Shown here: piece after piece, positions 1 to 9,605 of the stretch
How positions within the stretch are numbered: the first letter of the stretch is position 1
Layout: the number at the start of each line of letters is the position of its first letter
Assembly (NCBI RefSeq): GCF_000372725.1
Contig: NW_005200417.1
Coordinates: 909,678 to 937,527 of the forward strand
Source: Emiliania huxleyi CCMP1516
Lineage: Eukaryota > Haptophyta > Isochrysidales > Noelaerhabdaceae
DNA: 27,850 nucleotides
Direction: 5' to 3'
Made by a program: the position numbers and the translations under genes
Notes under the pieces: generated by a model
Told to the model about the DNA's origin: nothing
The model's database searches: none
The model's input: only the letters and a program-made list of their open reading frames with translations

Positions 1-246
1 ACCGGCCTTAAGTACTCCTCCGGGCGAGCGGCGTCGTCCTCGTCCATACGACTTTCACGCTTAATGGTCGCAGGCGGGCAGGCCGCCTTCATCGCAAAGA
101 GCGAGAGGCTCGCGCCGCAGAGCAGCTGCAGCTGCGCAGGGGGCGTCGACGGCAGCGCCCGGAGGCCTGCCCGCCTGCGACCATTAAACGTGAAACTCGT
201 ATTGACGAGGACGACGCCGCTCGCACGGAGTAGTACTTAAGGCCGG
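1..246. repeat. Edge inverted repeat (arms 1-87 and 160-246)
   Basis: Bases 1-87 reappear as the reverse complement of 160-246, with roughly 7-9 differences and a spacer of about 72 bases. The inner arm contains the last readable coding bases of the minus-strand nucleotidyltransferase-like gene, so the gene is broken where the fold-back starts. A matching structure sits at the other end of the window, which suggests either a contig-end fold-back read artefact or real terminal hairpins. Confidence 0.85.
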
Positions 247-3200
247 CCCGCCCCTCGCTGCGCAGCAGGGCGAGCAGCGCAACGACGAGGGAGGTGCACA
301 TGGCGCGCCACGCGTAGCGCAGAAAGACGTGAGACTCGTCCGAGCCGGTCAGCGCGGCGATGGCGTCGCCTGCTCCAGAAAAAGAAAGGTGTGAAAAGGA
401 AGCGTCGGGGGTGGGGAGCCGGCCAGCGCCGCGAAAGCGTCGCCTGCTCCAGAAGAAGAAGCATATGCAAAGAAAACGCGGGGCGCGAGCCGGTCAGCGG
501 TGCGATGGCGTGGCCCTGCAGGCTGGAGAGCGTCCACCCCGAGTAGCAGGACAGCGTAGCCCACGCCAGCAGCCTCCAGCCGAAGAGGGGCACCGCCGTC
601 TCGACAACCTGTTCACAGCAAGAGGTGTGAAGAGACGCTGTTCACAAGGAAGGGGCACCGCCGTCTCGACAACCAGCTGCACGTGCGGCGTCGCGTCTCC
701 CTCCGCCTCGGACCGCAGCTTGACGAACCCGGGCGTGGCGGGGGCAGCCAGCCCGCCCGCGGGCGAGGCGGGCGCGCGCGGCGACGGCGGCTGCACCTCG
801 ATGCGCACGTTCTTCACGCGCGCCGACGGCAGCGAAGTGAGCGTGTTCAGCACGGAGGAGAGGGCCGACTGGCGCGCGGCGGGCGGCGGCGACTGCAGCG
901 CCAGAAGCGGCATCGAGCCATCGCCAGCCTCGTCGTGCCCGTCGTGGCCAGGCACCTGTTCACAGACGCAGGTGTGAAGAGGCGCCGCTCACACCCTCGC
1001 GGCGCCCGTCGGCAGCGTAGGCTCGTTGATGAGGTAGGCGATCGAGCCGCGCGCGTCCTTCGGCAGCTCGATCGACATGGCCACGGCAGCGTCCGCCGAC
1101 TCGCCGAGCGCATTGATTGAGCCCGCCACCTGCCCGGAGATACGGGGAGATATGGGGAGATTTGGGGAGATCGAGCCCGCCACCTGCCCGGAGATATGGG
1201 GAGATATGGGGAGATTTGGGGAGATCGAGCCCGCTACCTGCCCGGCAACTACAGTGTGTCTATGCGCTCCTATTTGCCTATGTCGCATTTGTGCGGCCTC
1301 CCTAACCCACCAGTGTGTGTGTGTGTGTGTGCACGCGCGCCAAGGCCCTTCTCTGTCTCTCTGTCTCTCTGTCTCTCTGTCTCTCTGTCTCTCTGTCTCT
1401 CTGTCTCTCTGTCTCTCTGTCTCTCTGTCTCTCCGTCTCTCCGTCTCTCTCTCTCTCTCTCTCTCCGTCTCTCCGTCTCCGTCTCTCTGTCTCTCCGTCT
1501 CTCTGTCTCTCTGTCTCTCTGTCTCTCTGTCTCTCTGTCTCTCTGTCTCTCTGTCTCTCTGTCTGTCTGTCCGCCTGCTGCGCCGCCTCGGCGGCCACGC
1601 CGTCAGCGCTGCTCCGGTCAGAGTCTGTCGAGGAGCGAGACCTGTTCACAGCATCCCTCCCTGCCAGCCCGCCTTCTCTCTTTGCCGAGCGCGGCGAGGA
1701 GCGAGACATAAACGAGATCGCCGACTGCACCTGTTCACAGCTCGGCCTGTGAAGAGGCGCTGCTCACAGGCGCATGAACGGGATCGCCGACTGCACCAGC
1801 GGCGCCGCTAGCGTCGGCAGCGGCGGCGCCGAGCGCACCTGGGCAGTGCCGTGGTGGTACTGCAGATAGCACAAGTGTTGTGAGTACGGCTGGAACAACC
1901 GATGCAGAGTGCTTAAAAGGGCGACACATGTGCATGTGCATGTGCATGTTGTGCATGTTGTGCATGTGCATGTGCATGTGCATGTCATGTTGTGCATGTT
2001 GTGCATGTTGTTGCGTAGTGCAAGTAGTCACGTAGTACTGGCAGTGGCGTAGCAATGAGCGGCTCCCGGGCGCACCAGCGGGTCGGTCGGAGATATGGGG
2101 AGATATGGGGAGATATGGGGAGGTATGGGGAGATATGGGGAGATATGCGCACCAGCGGGTCGGTCGGAGTGAAGCGCGGCGCGGGCGCTGCCGCGGGGCG
2201 AACGGCGGGAGAGACGGGAACCTGTTCACAGCTCGGCCTGTGAGACGCCGTTCACAGCGGGTGGGGTGGGCGGCGGTGAGAGGCGGGCACAATGGAGAAG
2301 TTGTGCGAAGCTCCGGACGCCGACGGGCCCGCCTGGTCAATCATTCATTCCTCGTGCTGCGAGTCACTGGCAGAGGACAGTGTGTACGCCTTGTCATCAA
2401 TTCACTCATCCGTGCTGCGAGTCACTGGCAAAGGGCTCTTTGGACAGAGTGCGCGCCTGGTGATTGGTTACTGCATCCGGTGCGAGCCAAAGAGCGGCCG
2501 GGTGGCGGGCCCGCCCGAGCTAGGGGGGGATATGGGGAGATATGGGGAGACATGGGCGGGGGCGGGCCCGCCCGCAGCGGCGCGGCGTCGTCGCTGATTG
2601 CGAGGAGGAGCCGGTTCGACTCGTCTTGCTCCGCGGCGGGCAAGACGTCGGCCAGCGAGGAGGCGCGCACCAGCCGCACCTGAGAGGTGGGGAGAGGTGG
2701 GGAGAGGTGGGGAGAGGTGGGGAGAGGTGGGGAGAGGTGGGGAGGTGTGGGGAGGTGTGGGGAGGTGCGGGGAGGTGTGGGGAGAGGTGGGGAGAGGTGG
2801 GGAGGTGTGGGGAGAGGTGAGGAGGGGTGGGGAGGTGTGGGGAGAGGTGGGGAGAGGTGGGGAGGTGTGGGGAGAGGTGGGGAGAGGTGGGGAGGTGTGG
2901 GGAGGGGTGGGGAGAGGTGGGGAGAGGTGGGGAGAGGTGGGGAGGTGTGGGGAGAGGTGAGGAGAGGTGGGGAGAGATGGGGAGGTGTGGGGAGAGGTGG
3001 GGAGAGGTGGTGAGGTGTGGTCCGCCAGCGGGGAGGCGCATACCAGCCGCACCTGGGCAGGTGCCGTCTCGGCGGATCTCGGGCAATCTCGGCGGATCTC
3101 GGGCAATCTCGCGCGACCTGGAGGCTGCTGGCCCCGAGATAGGGGGAGATCTGGGGAGATCTGTGGAGATGGCACCTGCCATGGAAGCCTGCCCGCCCCG

Positions 3201-6037
3201 CCCCCCTCCCGCTCCCCCTCCTGCGTCGCCTCGGCCACCTCCCTCACCGTCTCTGCAAGCTGGTCCTGCGTCTCGATTGCGAACCACGCCCGCCCGTCCG
3301 TCGGCAGCGCGCCTGTTCACAGCTCACGCCTGGAGGCGGAGGGGCTGTGAACGGAGCCCCTCCCTACCCGCCGGCAGCGCGCCCAAGCGCCCTCGGCCAG
3401 CGATCAGCGCCATCGCCTGCGCCAGCGCCGAATAGCTCGTCGCAGCCACATCTCCCCCCATCTCCCCCCATCTCCCCCCACCTCCCCACACCTCCCCCCC
3501 ATCTCCCCCCATCTCCCCACACCTCCCCACACCTCCCCACATCCCCCCACACCCCTCCTCATCTCCCCCCATCTCCCCACACCTCCCCACACCTCCCCAC
3601 ATCCCCCCACACCCCTCCTCATCTCCCCCCATCTCCCCACATCCCCACCACCTCCGCTAGCGTGAAGTAGCTCGCCGCCGCCGCTAGCGACGCCATCGCC
3701 TCAAACACCGCCGGGCTGCAGACGTACAAGCCAGCCTGATGAGGCGCGGTGAATTCACACACAGAGAGAGGTTGACGCAAGACCGCACACGCACAGGCAA
3801 GCCTGATCAAACATGGCTGGTGAGCATAGAGGTAGATGGTGGCGCAAGACCGCACACGCACAGGCAAGCCTCGATGCCGTCTGCGTCCGCAACGGCCGTC
3901 CCGAGGCCGAGCACGGCCCGCACGCCGTCGCAAAAGAAGCCGGCGCCGCCTCCGCCGCCACCACAGCCACCGCCTCCGCCTCCCCCGCCTCCTCCGCCTC
4001 CTCCGCCTCCGCCGCCGCCACCACCGCTGCCGCTGCCACTGCCACCGCCGCCGCCACTGCTGCCGCCACTGCCGCCGGCGCCGCCGCCGCCACCATCACC
4101 GCCACTGCCTCCGCCGTGTTCGTCGTCCGCCGCTGCTCTTCCGAGCTTCACGCGCACCGTGGTGGCGGGGAGGCCTGTTCACAGCTGCGGGGGGTGAAGA
4201 GGCGCCGGCCTCGCCTCGGCGGCATCTCGGCGGCATCTCGGCGGCATCTCGGCGGCATCTCGGCGGCATCTCGGCGGCATCTCGGCGGCATCTCGGCGGC
4301 ATCTCGGCGGCATCTCGGCGGCATCTCGGCGGCATCTCGGCGGCATCTCGGCGGCATCTCGGCTAGTCTGGGCTCCTCCCACATGCAATGTCCTCCGGAG
4401 CCGCGTCTACTCCCCTGTAGTCTCCTCTGATCGCGTCTAACCTCGTCAGCCTCGTCCAGCCGTGTCCAATCTCGTGCAGTCTCGTGCAATCTCGTGCAAT
4501 CTCGTGCAATCTCGGCTAGTCCCCGCCTCGCTGGTGCGACGCAATGTCCACTCTCGTGCAATCTCGTGCAATCTCGTGCAATCTCGTGCAATCTCGTGCA
4601 ATCTCGTGCAATCTCGGCTAGTCCCCGCCTCGCTGGTGCGACGCAATGTCCGTCTCGACCAGCGCGATCGCGTCGAGGGAGGCGGGGAGGGAGGCGACCG
4701 CAAACTGGCGCACGACGTGCGCGTCGAAGATGTGGTCGGCCGTGCAGAGCAGGAACGGGCCTGCAACTCATTAGCGAACTGATTGGTCGCTCGATTAATG
4801 GAGAAGTGGTCGGCCGTGCAGAGCAGGAACGGGCCGTCAAGCCAGCCGCGAGCACGCAGCAGCGACGGCGCGTGGCCCTCGCTGTACGTCGCGCCTGCTC
4901 ACGCCGCTCTCCAGCTCTCACACGCCTGCTGCGAAGAGGTGCCGCGCCCCTCGCCGCGCGGTGTTCCGAGGTCGACGCACTCGAGGGCTAGCTGAGCTGC
5001 GACCTGTTCACGCCTCTCGGCGTGTGCGAGGTGTGAACAGAGCCACACTCGAGAGCTGAAGTTGCCACCGGGTGGCGGCCGAGGGCGGCACGGATCGCGT
5101 CGCCGTGTCGACCAAGCACGAGCACCTGTTCACACCTCTCATACGTGGCGCGCCTTTCTTTCTGTTGTCCCTCGTGGCGCGCCCCAGCACGAGAGCACCA
5201 CGCGGCGCACGCCGCCGGCATGCAGCTGGGAGAGGACGTGCGCAAGCACGGGCTGGCCGCCGAGGTCGACCAGCGCCTGCCGGTGACAAGTGCTTCGTTG
5301 ACTACCTCAGAAGAGTCAATGGCCGCCGAAGTCGCGACCCGCGCATATGGGTGGGTATTGGCAGGGGAGTGCGGGCAGCTCTCCGGCAAACGCCCGTCTG
5401 CTCGGCACCTTTGGGCAAGCGGCGGAGTCGAGCGCGCTCGGCCGCGCGGCGACGGAGAGCAGCGCCGTCGTGACGCCGCCTGAAGAGACGCGCACACGCG
5501 GAGGAGGGGATTCGCGCGACACTTCCGGGAAGCGTCCCTCTGCTGCAGTGTGTAGGCATGGTGGAGGTGTGGGGATGGTGGGACACCAGAGTCGGAGGTG
5601 CCGCCCGCGACGGGCTCAAACGCGATCTGCTCGGCCGGGCGGGCGACGACGCCGCTCGCGTGCAGCGTGCCGCCTTCCGCGGCCGTGCGCTGCAGGCCGC
5701 CCTGCAGCTCCGCCATCGAGACTCCGATGATGGCAGCGAGCCTGTGGGCGGTGATGGGAGGCGGGGTGGCGAGCCTGGAAGTGGCGAGTTTGCACGAGGC
5801 CAGTGCGAGTCGCGAGCGCGTGTAGAGAGAGGTGAAATCTGCTGACGAGAAGGTTTGTTTGGTGGAGCGCTGTGTGTTGGCGGGAAACCTCTCGAGCTGG
5901 ATGGCGGTGACGGCGGCGGCGCTGTTGCCTCCCGCATCGAGCGCCGCGCCGCGCAGACGGGTAAGTGTGCTCGCGGCGGTGTCGTCGTTCCGCTCGCTCG
6001 GCCCAGCGTCCTCGAAGGCTCGGTACTCGTGCTCCAT
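247..6037 (-). CDS. Nucleotidyltransferase-like protein with membrane C-terminal region (21 exons, 3' truncated)
   Basis: Exons on the minus strand: 6037-5587, 5479-5409, 5276-5199, 5125-5069, 5003-4958, 4894-4835, 4760-4629, 4174-3870, 3735-3652, 3416-3383, 3312-3176, 2679-2572, 2332-2291, 2221-2153, 1838-1797, 1730-1708, 1641-1599, 1129-995, 955-674, 608-515, 369-247. Phases agree throughout, giving about 805 codons. After a 150-residue N-terminus comes an NTP-transferase fold: ACPKALVDLGGQPVLAHVL, then VVLVLGRHGDAI, FLLCTADHIFDAHVV, AGLYVCSPAVFEAM, ALPTDGRAWFAIET. This order matches sugar- or inositol-phosphate cytidylyl/guanylyltransferases; TADH would be the metal-binding motif. The usual Gly-rich loop before PK is not clear. 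Exon 8 carries a long Gly/Ser tract. Near the end a hydrophobic stretch (FGWRLLAWATLSCYSGWTL, then CTSLVVALLALL) suggests membrane helices, so a lipid or glycan precursor role is possible but inferred. Exon 5 donor is uncertain. Confidence 0.62.
609..673 (-). repeat. Intron carrying TGTGAACAG element (NTase intron 19)
   Basis: The 65-nt intron starts with GTTGTCGAGACGG, which is repeated as the start of the next exon (608 downwards). The two copies, 673-651 and 608-586, are 23 nt and essentially identical. The rest is the short element with GTGAACAGCG, CTCTTCACA and terminal GCTGTGAACAG. Confidence 0.85.
956..994 (-). repeat. 39-nt intron made only of the TGTGAACAG element (NTase intron 18)
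   Basis: The intron begins GTGTGAGCGGCG, contains CTCTTCACACC and ends GTCTGTGAACAG. Removing exactly 39 nt keeps frame between exons 1129-995 and 955-674. There is no obvious flanking exon copy beginning with GY, unlike the other copies. Confidence 0.7.
1130..1598 (-). repeat. NTase intron 17: CTCTCTGT microsatellite plus stacked CGGGCAG units
   Basis: Plus-strand 1346-1565 is an almost pure CTCTCTGT octamer array, preceded by (GT)n at 1316-1331. At 1130-1242 the GTGGCGGGCTC exon start (1129) appears in two further copies, each preceded on the minus strand by CCGGGCAG and separated by AGATATGGGG-type repeats. The donor chosen is GTGGCC at 1598, which resembles the same exon start. Confidence 0.7.
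1642..1707 (-). repeat. Intron with short TGTGAACAG end (NTase intron 16)
   Basis: The donor segment GTCTCGCTCCTCG (from 1707) is repeated at the start of the following exon (1641). The acceptor is GATGCTGTGAACAG. The phase-2 join keeps the frame. Confidence 0.7.
1731..1796 (-). repeat. Intron with TGTGAACAG element (NTase intron 15)
   Basis: GTGCAGTCGGCGAT is present both at the donor (1796 downwards) and at the exon start (1730 downwards). The copies match over about 24 nt with two or three differences. Between them lies a complete element ending GAGCTGTGAACAG. Confidence 0.85.
1839..2152 (-). repeat. NTase intron 14 with TGCATG and AGATATGGGG tandem repeats
   Basis: Plus-strand 1925-2010 is a TGCATG/TGTGCATGT repeat; 2089-2147 is a 10-nt AGATATGGGG repeat. 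The GTGCGC exon start (1838) occurs again at the donor (2152) and once more near 2075, both preceded on the minus strand by ACCGACCCGCTG. This is a two-unit intron. Confidence 0.65.
2222..2290 (-). repeat. Intron with TGTGAACAG element (NTase intron 13)
   Basis: Donor copy GTGCCCGCCTCTCACC (from 2290) aligns with exon start GTTCCCGTCTCTCCC (from 2221) across about 30 nt, with several substitutions and one indel. The element ends GAGCTGTGAACAG. Confidence 0.8.
2333..2571 (-). repeat. NTase intron 12, two stacked units sharing GCGGGCCCG
   Basis: The exon start GCGGGCCCGTCGG (2332) is matched by GCGGGCCCGCC at the donor (2571) and by a middle copy near 2514. A short AGATATGGGG repeat lies at 2526-2550. 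The donor is GC. Confidence 0.7.
2680..3175 (-). repeat. NTase intron 11: GGGGAGAGGT minisatellite with a 36-nt exon copy
   Basis: Plus-strand 2683-3012 is a minisatellite of about 10 nt (GGGGAGAGGT and variants), and 3064-3115 a CTCGGCGGAT/CTCGGGCAAT array. The segment 3052-3017 is a 36-nt copy of the start of the downstream exon (2679-2644), differing at about five sites. It is itself preceded by CCTGCCCAG, so it could serve as a second acceptor. Confidence 0.85.
3313..3382 (-). repeat. Intron with TGTGAACAG element (NTase intron 10)
   Basis: GCGCGCTGCCG occurs at the donor (3382) and at the exon start (3312), matching over about 20 nt. The donor is GC. The element variant has TCCGTTCACAGCC near its start and ends GAGCTGTGAACAG. 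Confidence 0.8.
3417..3651 (-). repeat. NTase intron 9: GGGGAGAT minisatellite
   Basis: Plus-strand 3450-3650 is an array of CATCTCCCC/CACCTCCCC units, including two copies of a higher-order 60-nt unit starting near 3514 and 3574. The donor is GTGGTG, and the acceptor precedes GCGATGGCGCTG. Confidence 0.75.
3736..3869 (-). repeat. NTase intron 8, two stacked units
   Basis: GCTTGCCTGTGCGTG is at the donor (3869) and again from 3802, preceded by GATCAG. The exon start GCTGGCTTGTACGTC (3735) is the third, diverged copy. Each copy follows an AG, so the unit is exon start plus filler plus acceptor. Confidence 0.8.
4175..4628 (-). repeat. NTase intron 7: GAGATGCCGCC and GAGATTGCAC minisatellites
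   Basis: Plus-strand 4219-4362 is a perfect CTCGGCGGCAT 11-nt array. Plus-strand 4467-4620 is a CTCGTGCAAT 10-nt array interrupted by a copy of the exon-7 end (4514-4553 against 4615-4650). A third, diverged copy of that flank lies near 4365-4395. The acceptor end (4175-4205) is a partial TGTGAACAG element. Confidence 0.8.
4761..4834 (-). repeat. NTase intron 6 with about 32-nt exon copy
   Basis: The start of exon 7 (4760-4727) is copied almost perfectly at the intron start (4834-4802), beginning GCCCGTTCCTGCTCTG. The remaining filler of about 40 nt is unique and AT-richer. The donor is GC and the acceptor is TTGCAG. Confidence 0.85.
5004..5068 (-). repeat. Intron with TGTGAACAG-type element (NTase intron 4)
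   Basis: GTGGCAACTTCAGCT with CTCGAGTG (5068-5043) corresponds to the exon start GTCGCAGCTCAGCT with CTCGAGTG (from 5003). The filler has CTGTTCACACC and ends GGCGTGAACAG. Confidence 0.8.
5126..5198 (-). repeat. Intron with TGTGAACAG end (NTase intron 3)
   Basis: The donor copy GTGCTCTCGTGCTGGG resembles the exon start GTGCTCGTGCTTGG (from 5125). The intron ends AGGTGTGAACAG. A direct repeat GGCGCGCCACG lies inside. Confidence 0.75.
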
Positions 6038-6289
6038 CCGGTCCAAAGCTGTACTCCGAGTCCGGCGAGAGAAAAAAAAGAAGCGGAAAAGAATTTTCCT
6101 TGCAGAAGAGAAAGAACAACCCGCTGAACACGAACGCACCAACAAATTGAACTTAATCTTTACCTCATTATACATTAGTACCTATTTTGCGACCTCCCGA
6201 CTCTCAGCCAAGCAAGCAGTCTGGCCCGTGTGAGCCTGCTGCGAGCAAGTCAGTCGGTTTATGCGTCGTGCCGACTCTACCGCTTGCCT
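6038..6289. other. Gene-free stretch upstream of the NTase-like gene
   Basis: This stretch is less GC-rich than its surroundings and contains A-rich runs at 6068-6120. It presumably holds the promoter and 5' UTR of the minus-strand gene. No convincing coding exon or motif was seen. Confidence 0.4.
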
Positions 6290-8603
6290 TAAGGTCGCTC
6301 TGCGGTGTCGGCATCCGAGGCAGCTTGCATTGATCAGGACCTCCCCGCCCGTTTGAGGACCTCCAGTCCTGGCAGCAGCCTCTGCGCGATGGCAAAGCCG
6401 ACCTCGGCGACAGGCCAACCCCACGCGGCGACCATCGCGAGCTGGAGGACGGGTCGGCTTCTCCACACGTGTGATGCATCTCGCCGACGCGATCAAGGAG
6501 CACGGGACGCGACCAAGAAGCGCCAGCATGAGGGGACCCTATCAGAAGTCCTCAGCAGGGTGGCAGACAGAGGTCCACCTCCTCCCACCAGCCATCTTGG
6601 CTAAGTAAGGCATGCGCTTACTTACGATCGAGCGCGGCGAGTGCCAGAGCGGTGCGGTGACATCCGACACACAGACTGTCTTAAAGGGCGCCCTTTCCGC
6701 GGTGGGGGTGTCCTTTCCAAGTAAGTACCAATACGCGGCATCGCGGCTGCCACCGAGCGTAAAACGGTCGACTTGGTTCTTGATCGTTCTTTTCTCACAT
6801 TCTGATTTCGTTGAGCAGTGCGAATGGAAGAAATGATAGATTTGTTTGATAAAAAGATGGAACGCTCGCGGGATCGCACAACTTCATTACCCTTGAATCA
6901 TCTTGAGTATGAACTCACTTCCCGGAAGGATCACATTCATGGCGACACATGGACGCGAGAGCGAGGTGTTGCTTGGCACGAGATGGCGGTAAGCAGAAGC
7001 CGTAGGAAATGGATGGCGGCCGCGGTGGCACGCTCGGGACGCGACCAAAGGAGACAGTGCGCCGGCGAGAGAGTGAGGGATCCCAGAGGTCCTCACAGCA
7101 AGAGAGAGGTCCTCACACGGAGTGATTGAAGTCCTCACACTCTAGCCCGCGGATGTGGCAATGACCGTTCGCGACGTGTGTGATGCACACTGTCTGTCTC
7201 GCTGACGCGATCAAGGAGCACGCGGGACGCGATCAAGGTAGGAGCGCCAGCGAGAGGGTGAGGGGACCCAGCACGCTATCAGAGAGAGGTCCTCAGCAGC
7301 GAGGCAGACGCGGAGAGGTCCTCACAGCAGGAGGTCCTCACACGGCAGAGGTCCACCTCTTCCACCAGCCATCCCGGGTAAGGCATGTGCTCACACCGAG
7401 TTGAGTGGCGAGTGGGCATCTGATAGGCACTGTCTCAAAGGTACGTGTCGTCTCGCGGTTAAGCCCTTTCCAAGTTGCTCTAAGGCGCCTCCGTCAAAAC
7501 CCGAACCGCATTTCAAGATGGTGTGTCTCAATGTGTGAAAAACATATCTCGATGAGTGGTGCAACGTGGCCTGCTCCAGGCCGCCCTGCCTTCGAAACTT
7601 AAATCCGCCTTCGATGTTTTTCTTCTTTGCCAACTTGTGGCGTCGCGAGGCCGAGCGATCGAAGCCTGCGCGGTGGGCGGAGGTCGTATGCTACTGAGTC
7701 TGCGTCTTTTGGTGCTGGTCGTTCGCGGCACCGAGGTCGCCAACCATGGGCGATTGGAGGAGTGGGATGGCGACGGAGCGAGGCGTCGACGGCGACGTTG
7801 GCTGCAGCATGCACGCCGAGGATGCCAGCAGTGGCAGCATGGGCTGGCGTCCGAGAAATTTTTTTTACAACAAAAGCCTTTCGCACACGCACGAAAAAAG
7901 AAAAACAAAGCAGAGATGGTACCCTTTGCTGCCTCAGCGTCTCGCACACACGACATCCTCTCATTGCTTTCTAATCATCTTCGATTATGAGTTCACTTCC
8001 CACAGATCACATGGGTCATGCGAGAGCGAGGTGTTGCAGGGACAGGTAGATGCCGGTCGGTAAGCAGAAGCCCTGCAGGAAGAGGATGGCGGCCGCGGTG
8101 GCACGCTCGGGGCGCGACCAAAGGAGACAGTGCGCCAGCGAGAGAGTGAGTGAGGGATCCCAGAGGTCCTCACGCTAAGAGGAGAGGTCCTCACACGGAG
8201 TGACGGGGAGGTCCTCACACTCTATAGCCGCCACGCTCCGCGCGGCGGTGGGGCAATGACCGACGTGTGATGCACACTGTGTGTCTCGCCGACGCGATCA
8301 AAGACTTCGGGACGCGATCATCAACGAAGGAGCGCCAGCGCGAGAGTGTGAGGGGACCCTATCACGCTATCAGAGAGAGGTCCTCAGCAGGTAGCGGAGG
8401 TCCTCACTGCAGGAGGTCCTCACACGGCAGAGGTCCACCTCCTCCCACCAGCCATCTCCCGGCTAAGGCATGTGCTCGACACTAATGATCGGGCATGGCG
8501 AGTGCCAGAGCGGTGTGGCATGACACCACACTGTCTCAAACAGGTACGTCTCGTAAAATGTTGCTCTAGGCGCCTCCGTCAAAAACCGAGTTTTCAACGA
8601 TTA
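6290..8603. repeat. Non-coding block of diverged ~1.1-kb tandem repeats with GTCCTCAC motifs
   Basis: A unit at about 6885-7620 is repeated at about 7965-8790. Shared landmarks include GATGGCGGCCGCGG (7013 and 8085), GACAGTGCGCC, GTGTGATGCACACTG, ACGCTATCAGAGAGAGG and CTCGATGAGTGGTGCAAC. A partial older copy covers about 6460-6690. Each full unit has about six GGTCCTCAC-type sites at irregular spacing. Open frames are short and not conserved between units, so the block looks non-coding. Confidence 0.7.
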
Positions 8604-8607
8604 GTGT

Positions 8608-8803
8608 ATGGCATCACTCGATGAGTGGTGCAACCATGTGGCGTCGGCACAGGCGGCGTGGGCGATGCCTCCAGTGCTGGAGCCCTCCGCCGCGGCCGCC
8701 GCGGACCCGGCCGACCTCCACGTGGTCTTTTCCGCCGAGTGCATCCCTGCCTTCCATAGCGAAGATTCATGCGGCGTTTTTCTTCTTTCCCCGAACATAA
8801 AAA
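8608..8803 (+). other. Short upstream open frame, status unclear
   Basis: An open frame from ATG 8608 (MASLDEWCNHVASAQAAW...) runs into the start of the next gene in another frame. The first part is shared with the upstream repeat unit at about 7552, where the frame is broken. It may be a uORF or chance. Confidence 0.25.
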
Positions 8804-9551
8804 ATGTCGTCGGCAGCTCGCCGACGATCGGCGGGCTTGCTGCTCGGCGCGGCCGGTCGTCGCGAGGGCCGTCGCTGCCCCGCCTCCTCCGCCTCCGCCT
8901 CGCCGCCGTCCTCCGTCGCCGCGGCGGCCATCGCGCCGAGCCGCCCGAACCGCCGAGGCGAGGCGTCGATGGCTCACACAGTCCCGTGGCACCTGCTGCG
9001 GACGTCGGCGCCGCTGCCGGCAGAGCTCGTGACGCATCGGCTGAAGAGCTGTGACAGCGTGCGCCGCCTGCTGCAGCTCCACGAGGAGCACGCCGATGGC
9101 TTCAACGCGTACCACGCGTCGGCGCTCTGGTCACGCGCCGGTCGTCTCGCCTTCTCCGAGCCTTCCGAGCGAGAGTGGGCGCTCCGGAACGAGGGGAGCG
9201 CCTTTGGCGCCGTCCGCGTCGCGACGGCGGCGCTCTCGCCGCAGATGTCCGGCCGGAACGTCGCAAACGCCTCGTATGGCATCTGGCGCGCGCTCGGTTG
9301 CCCTCTCTCTCTCCTCCGAACCTCCTCTCCCTCTCTCCAGCTCCTCCTCTCCCTTTCCTGCCCGCTCTCTCTTCTCTTCATACGACAGAAATGCCCCCCC
9401 CCCCCCCCAACGAATGGACGGGGCACGACGAACGGGGGAGACGGGAGAGGACGCGACCGAACGGTGGGAGTACCTAATTAAATGGAAGGGCGCGACAAAA
9501 CGGACATGGGAGCGCCACCGGACCATCGCGGCGATGGGGGGCGCGAAGCTA

Positions 9552-9605
<54 letters not shown>

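Noticed and set aside
1316..1568. Ser/Leu-rich or Arg/Glu/Thr-rich proteins over the CTCTCTGT array
   Set aside because: The repeat is open in all frames; this is microsatellite sequence within an intron.
2520..3320. His/Pro/Thr/Ser repeat protein on the minus strand
   Set aside because: It is translation of the GGGGAGAGGT minisatellite; the flanking coding segments are in-frame exons of the NTase-like gene instead.
4219..4362. CRISPR-like regular array
   Set aside because: It is a perfect 11-nt tandem repeat without spacers, inside an intron of a eukaryotic gene.
6588..6602. Resemblance of CCATCTTGGCTAAG to the dinoflagellate spliced-leader end
   Set aside because: Several mismatches, and the aligned repeat copies differ at this place; considered chance.
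9552..9604. (CA)n tract as an independent microsatellite
   Set aside because: It is part of the LINE 3' region, as the inverted copy at 15303-15355 has the same tract at the same place.
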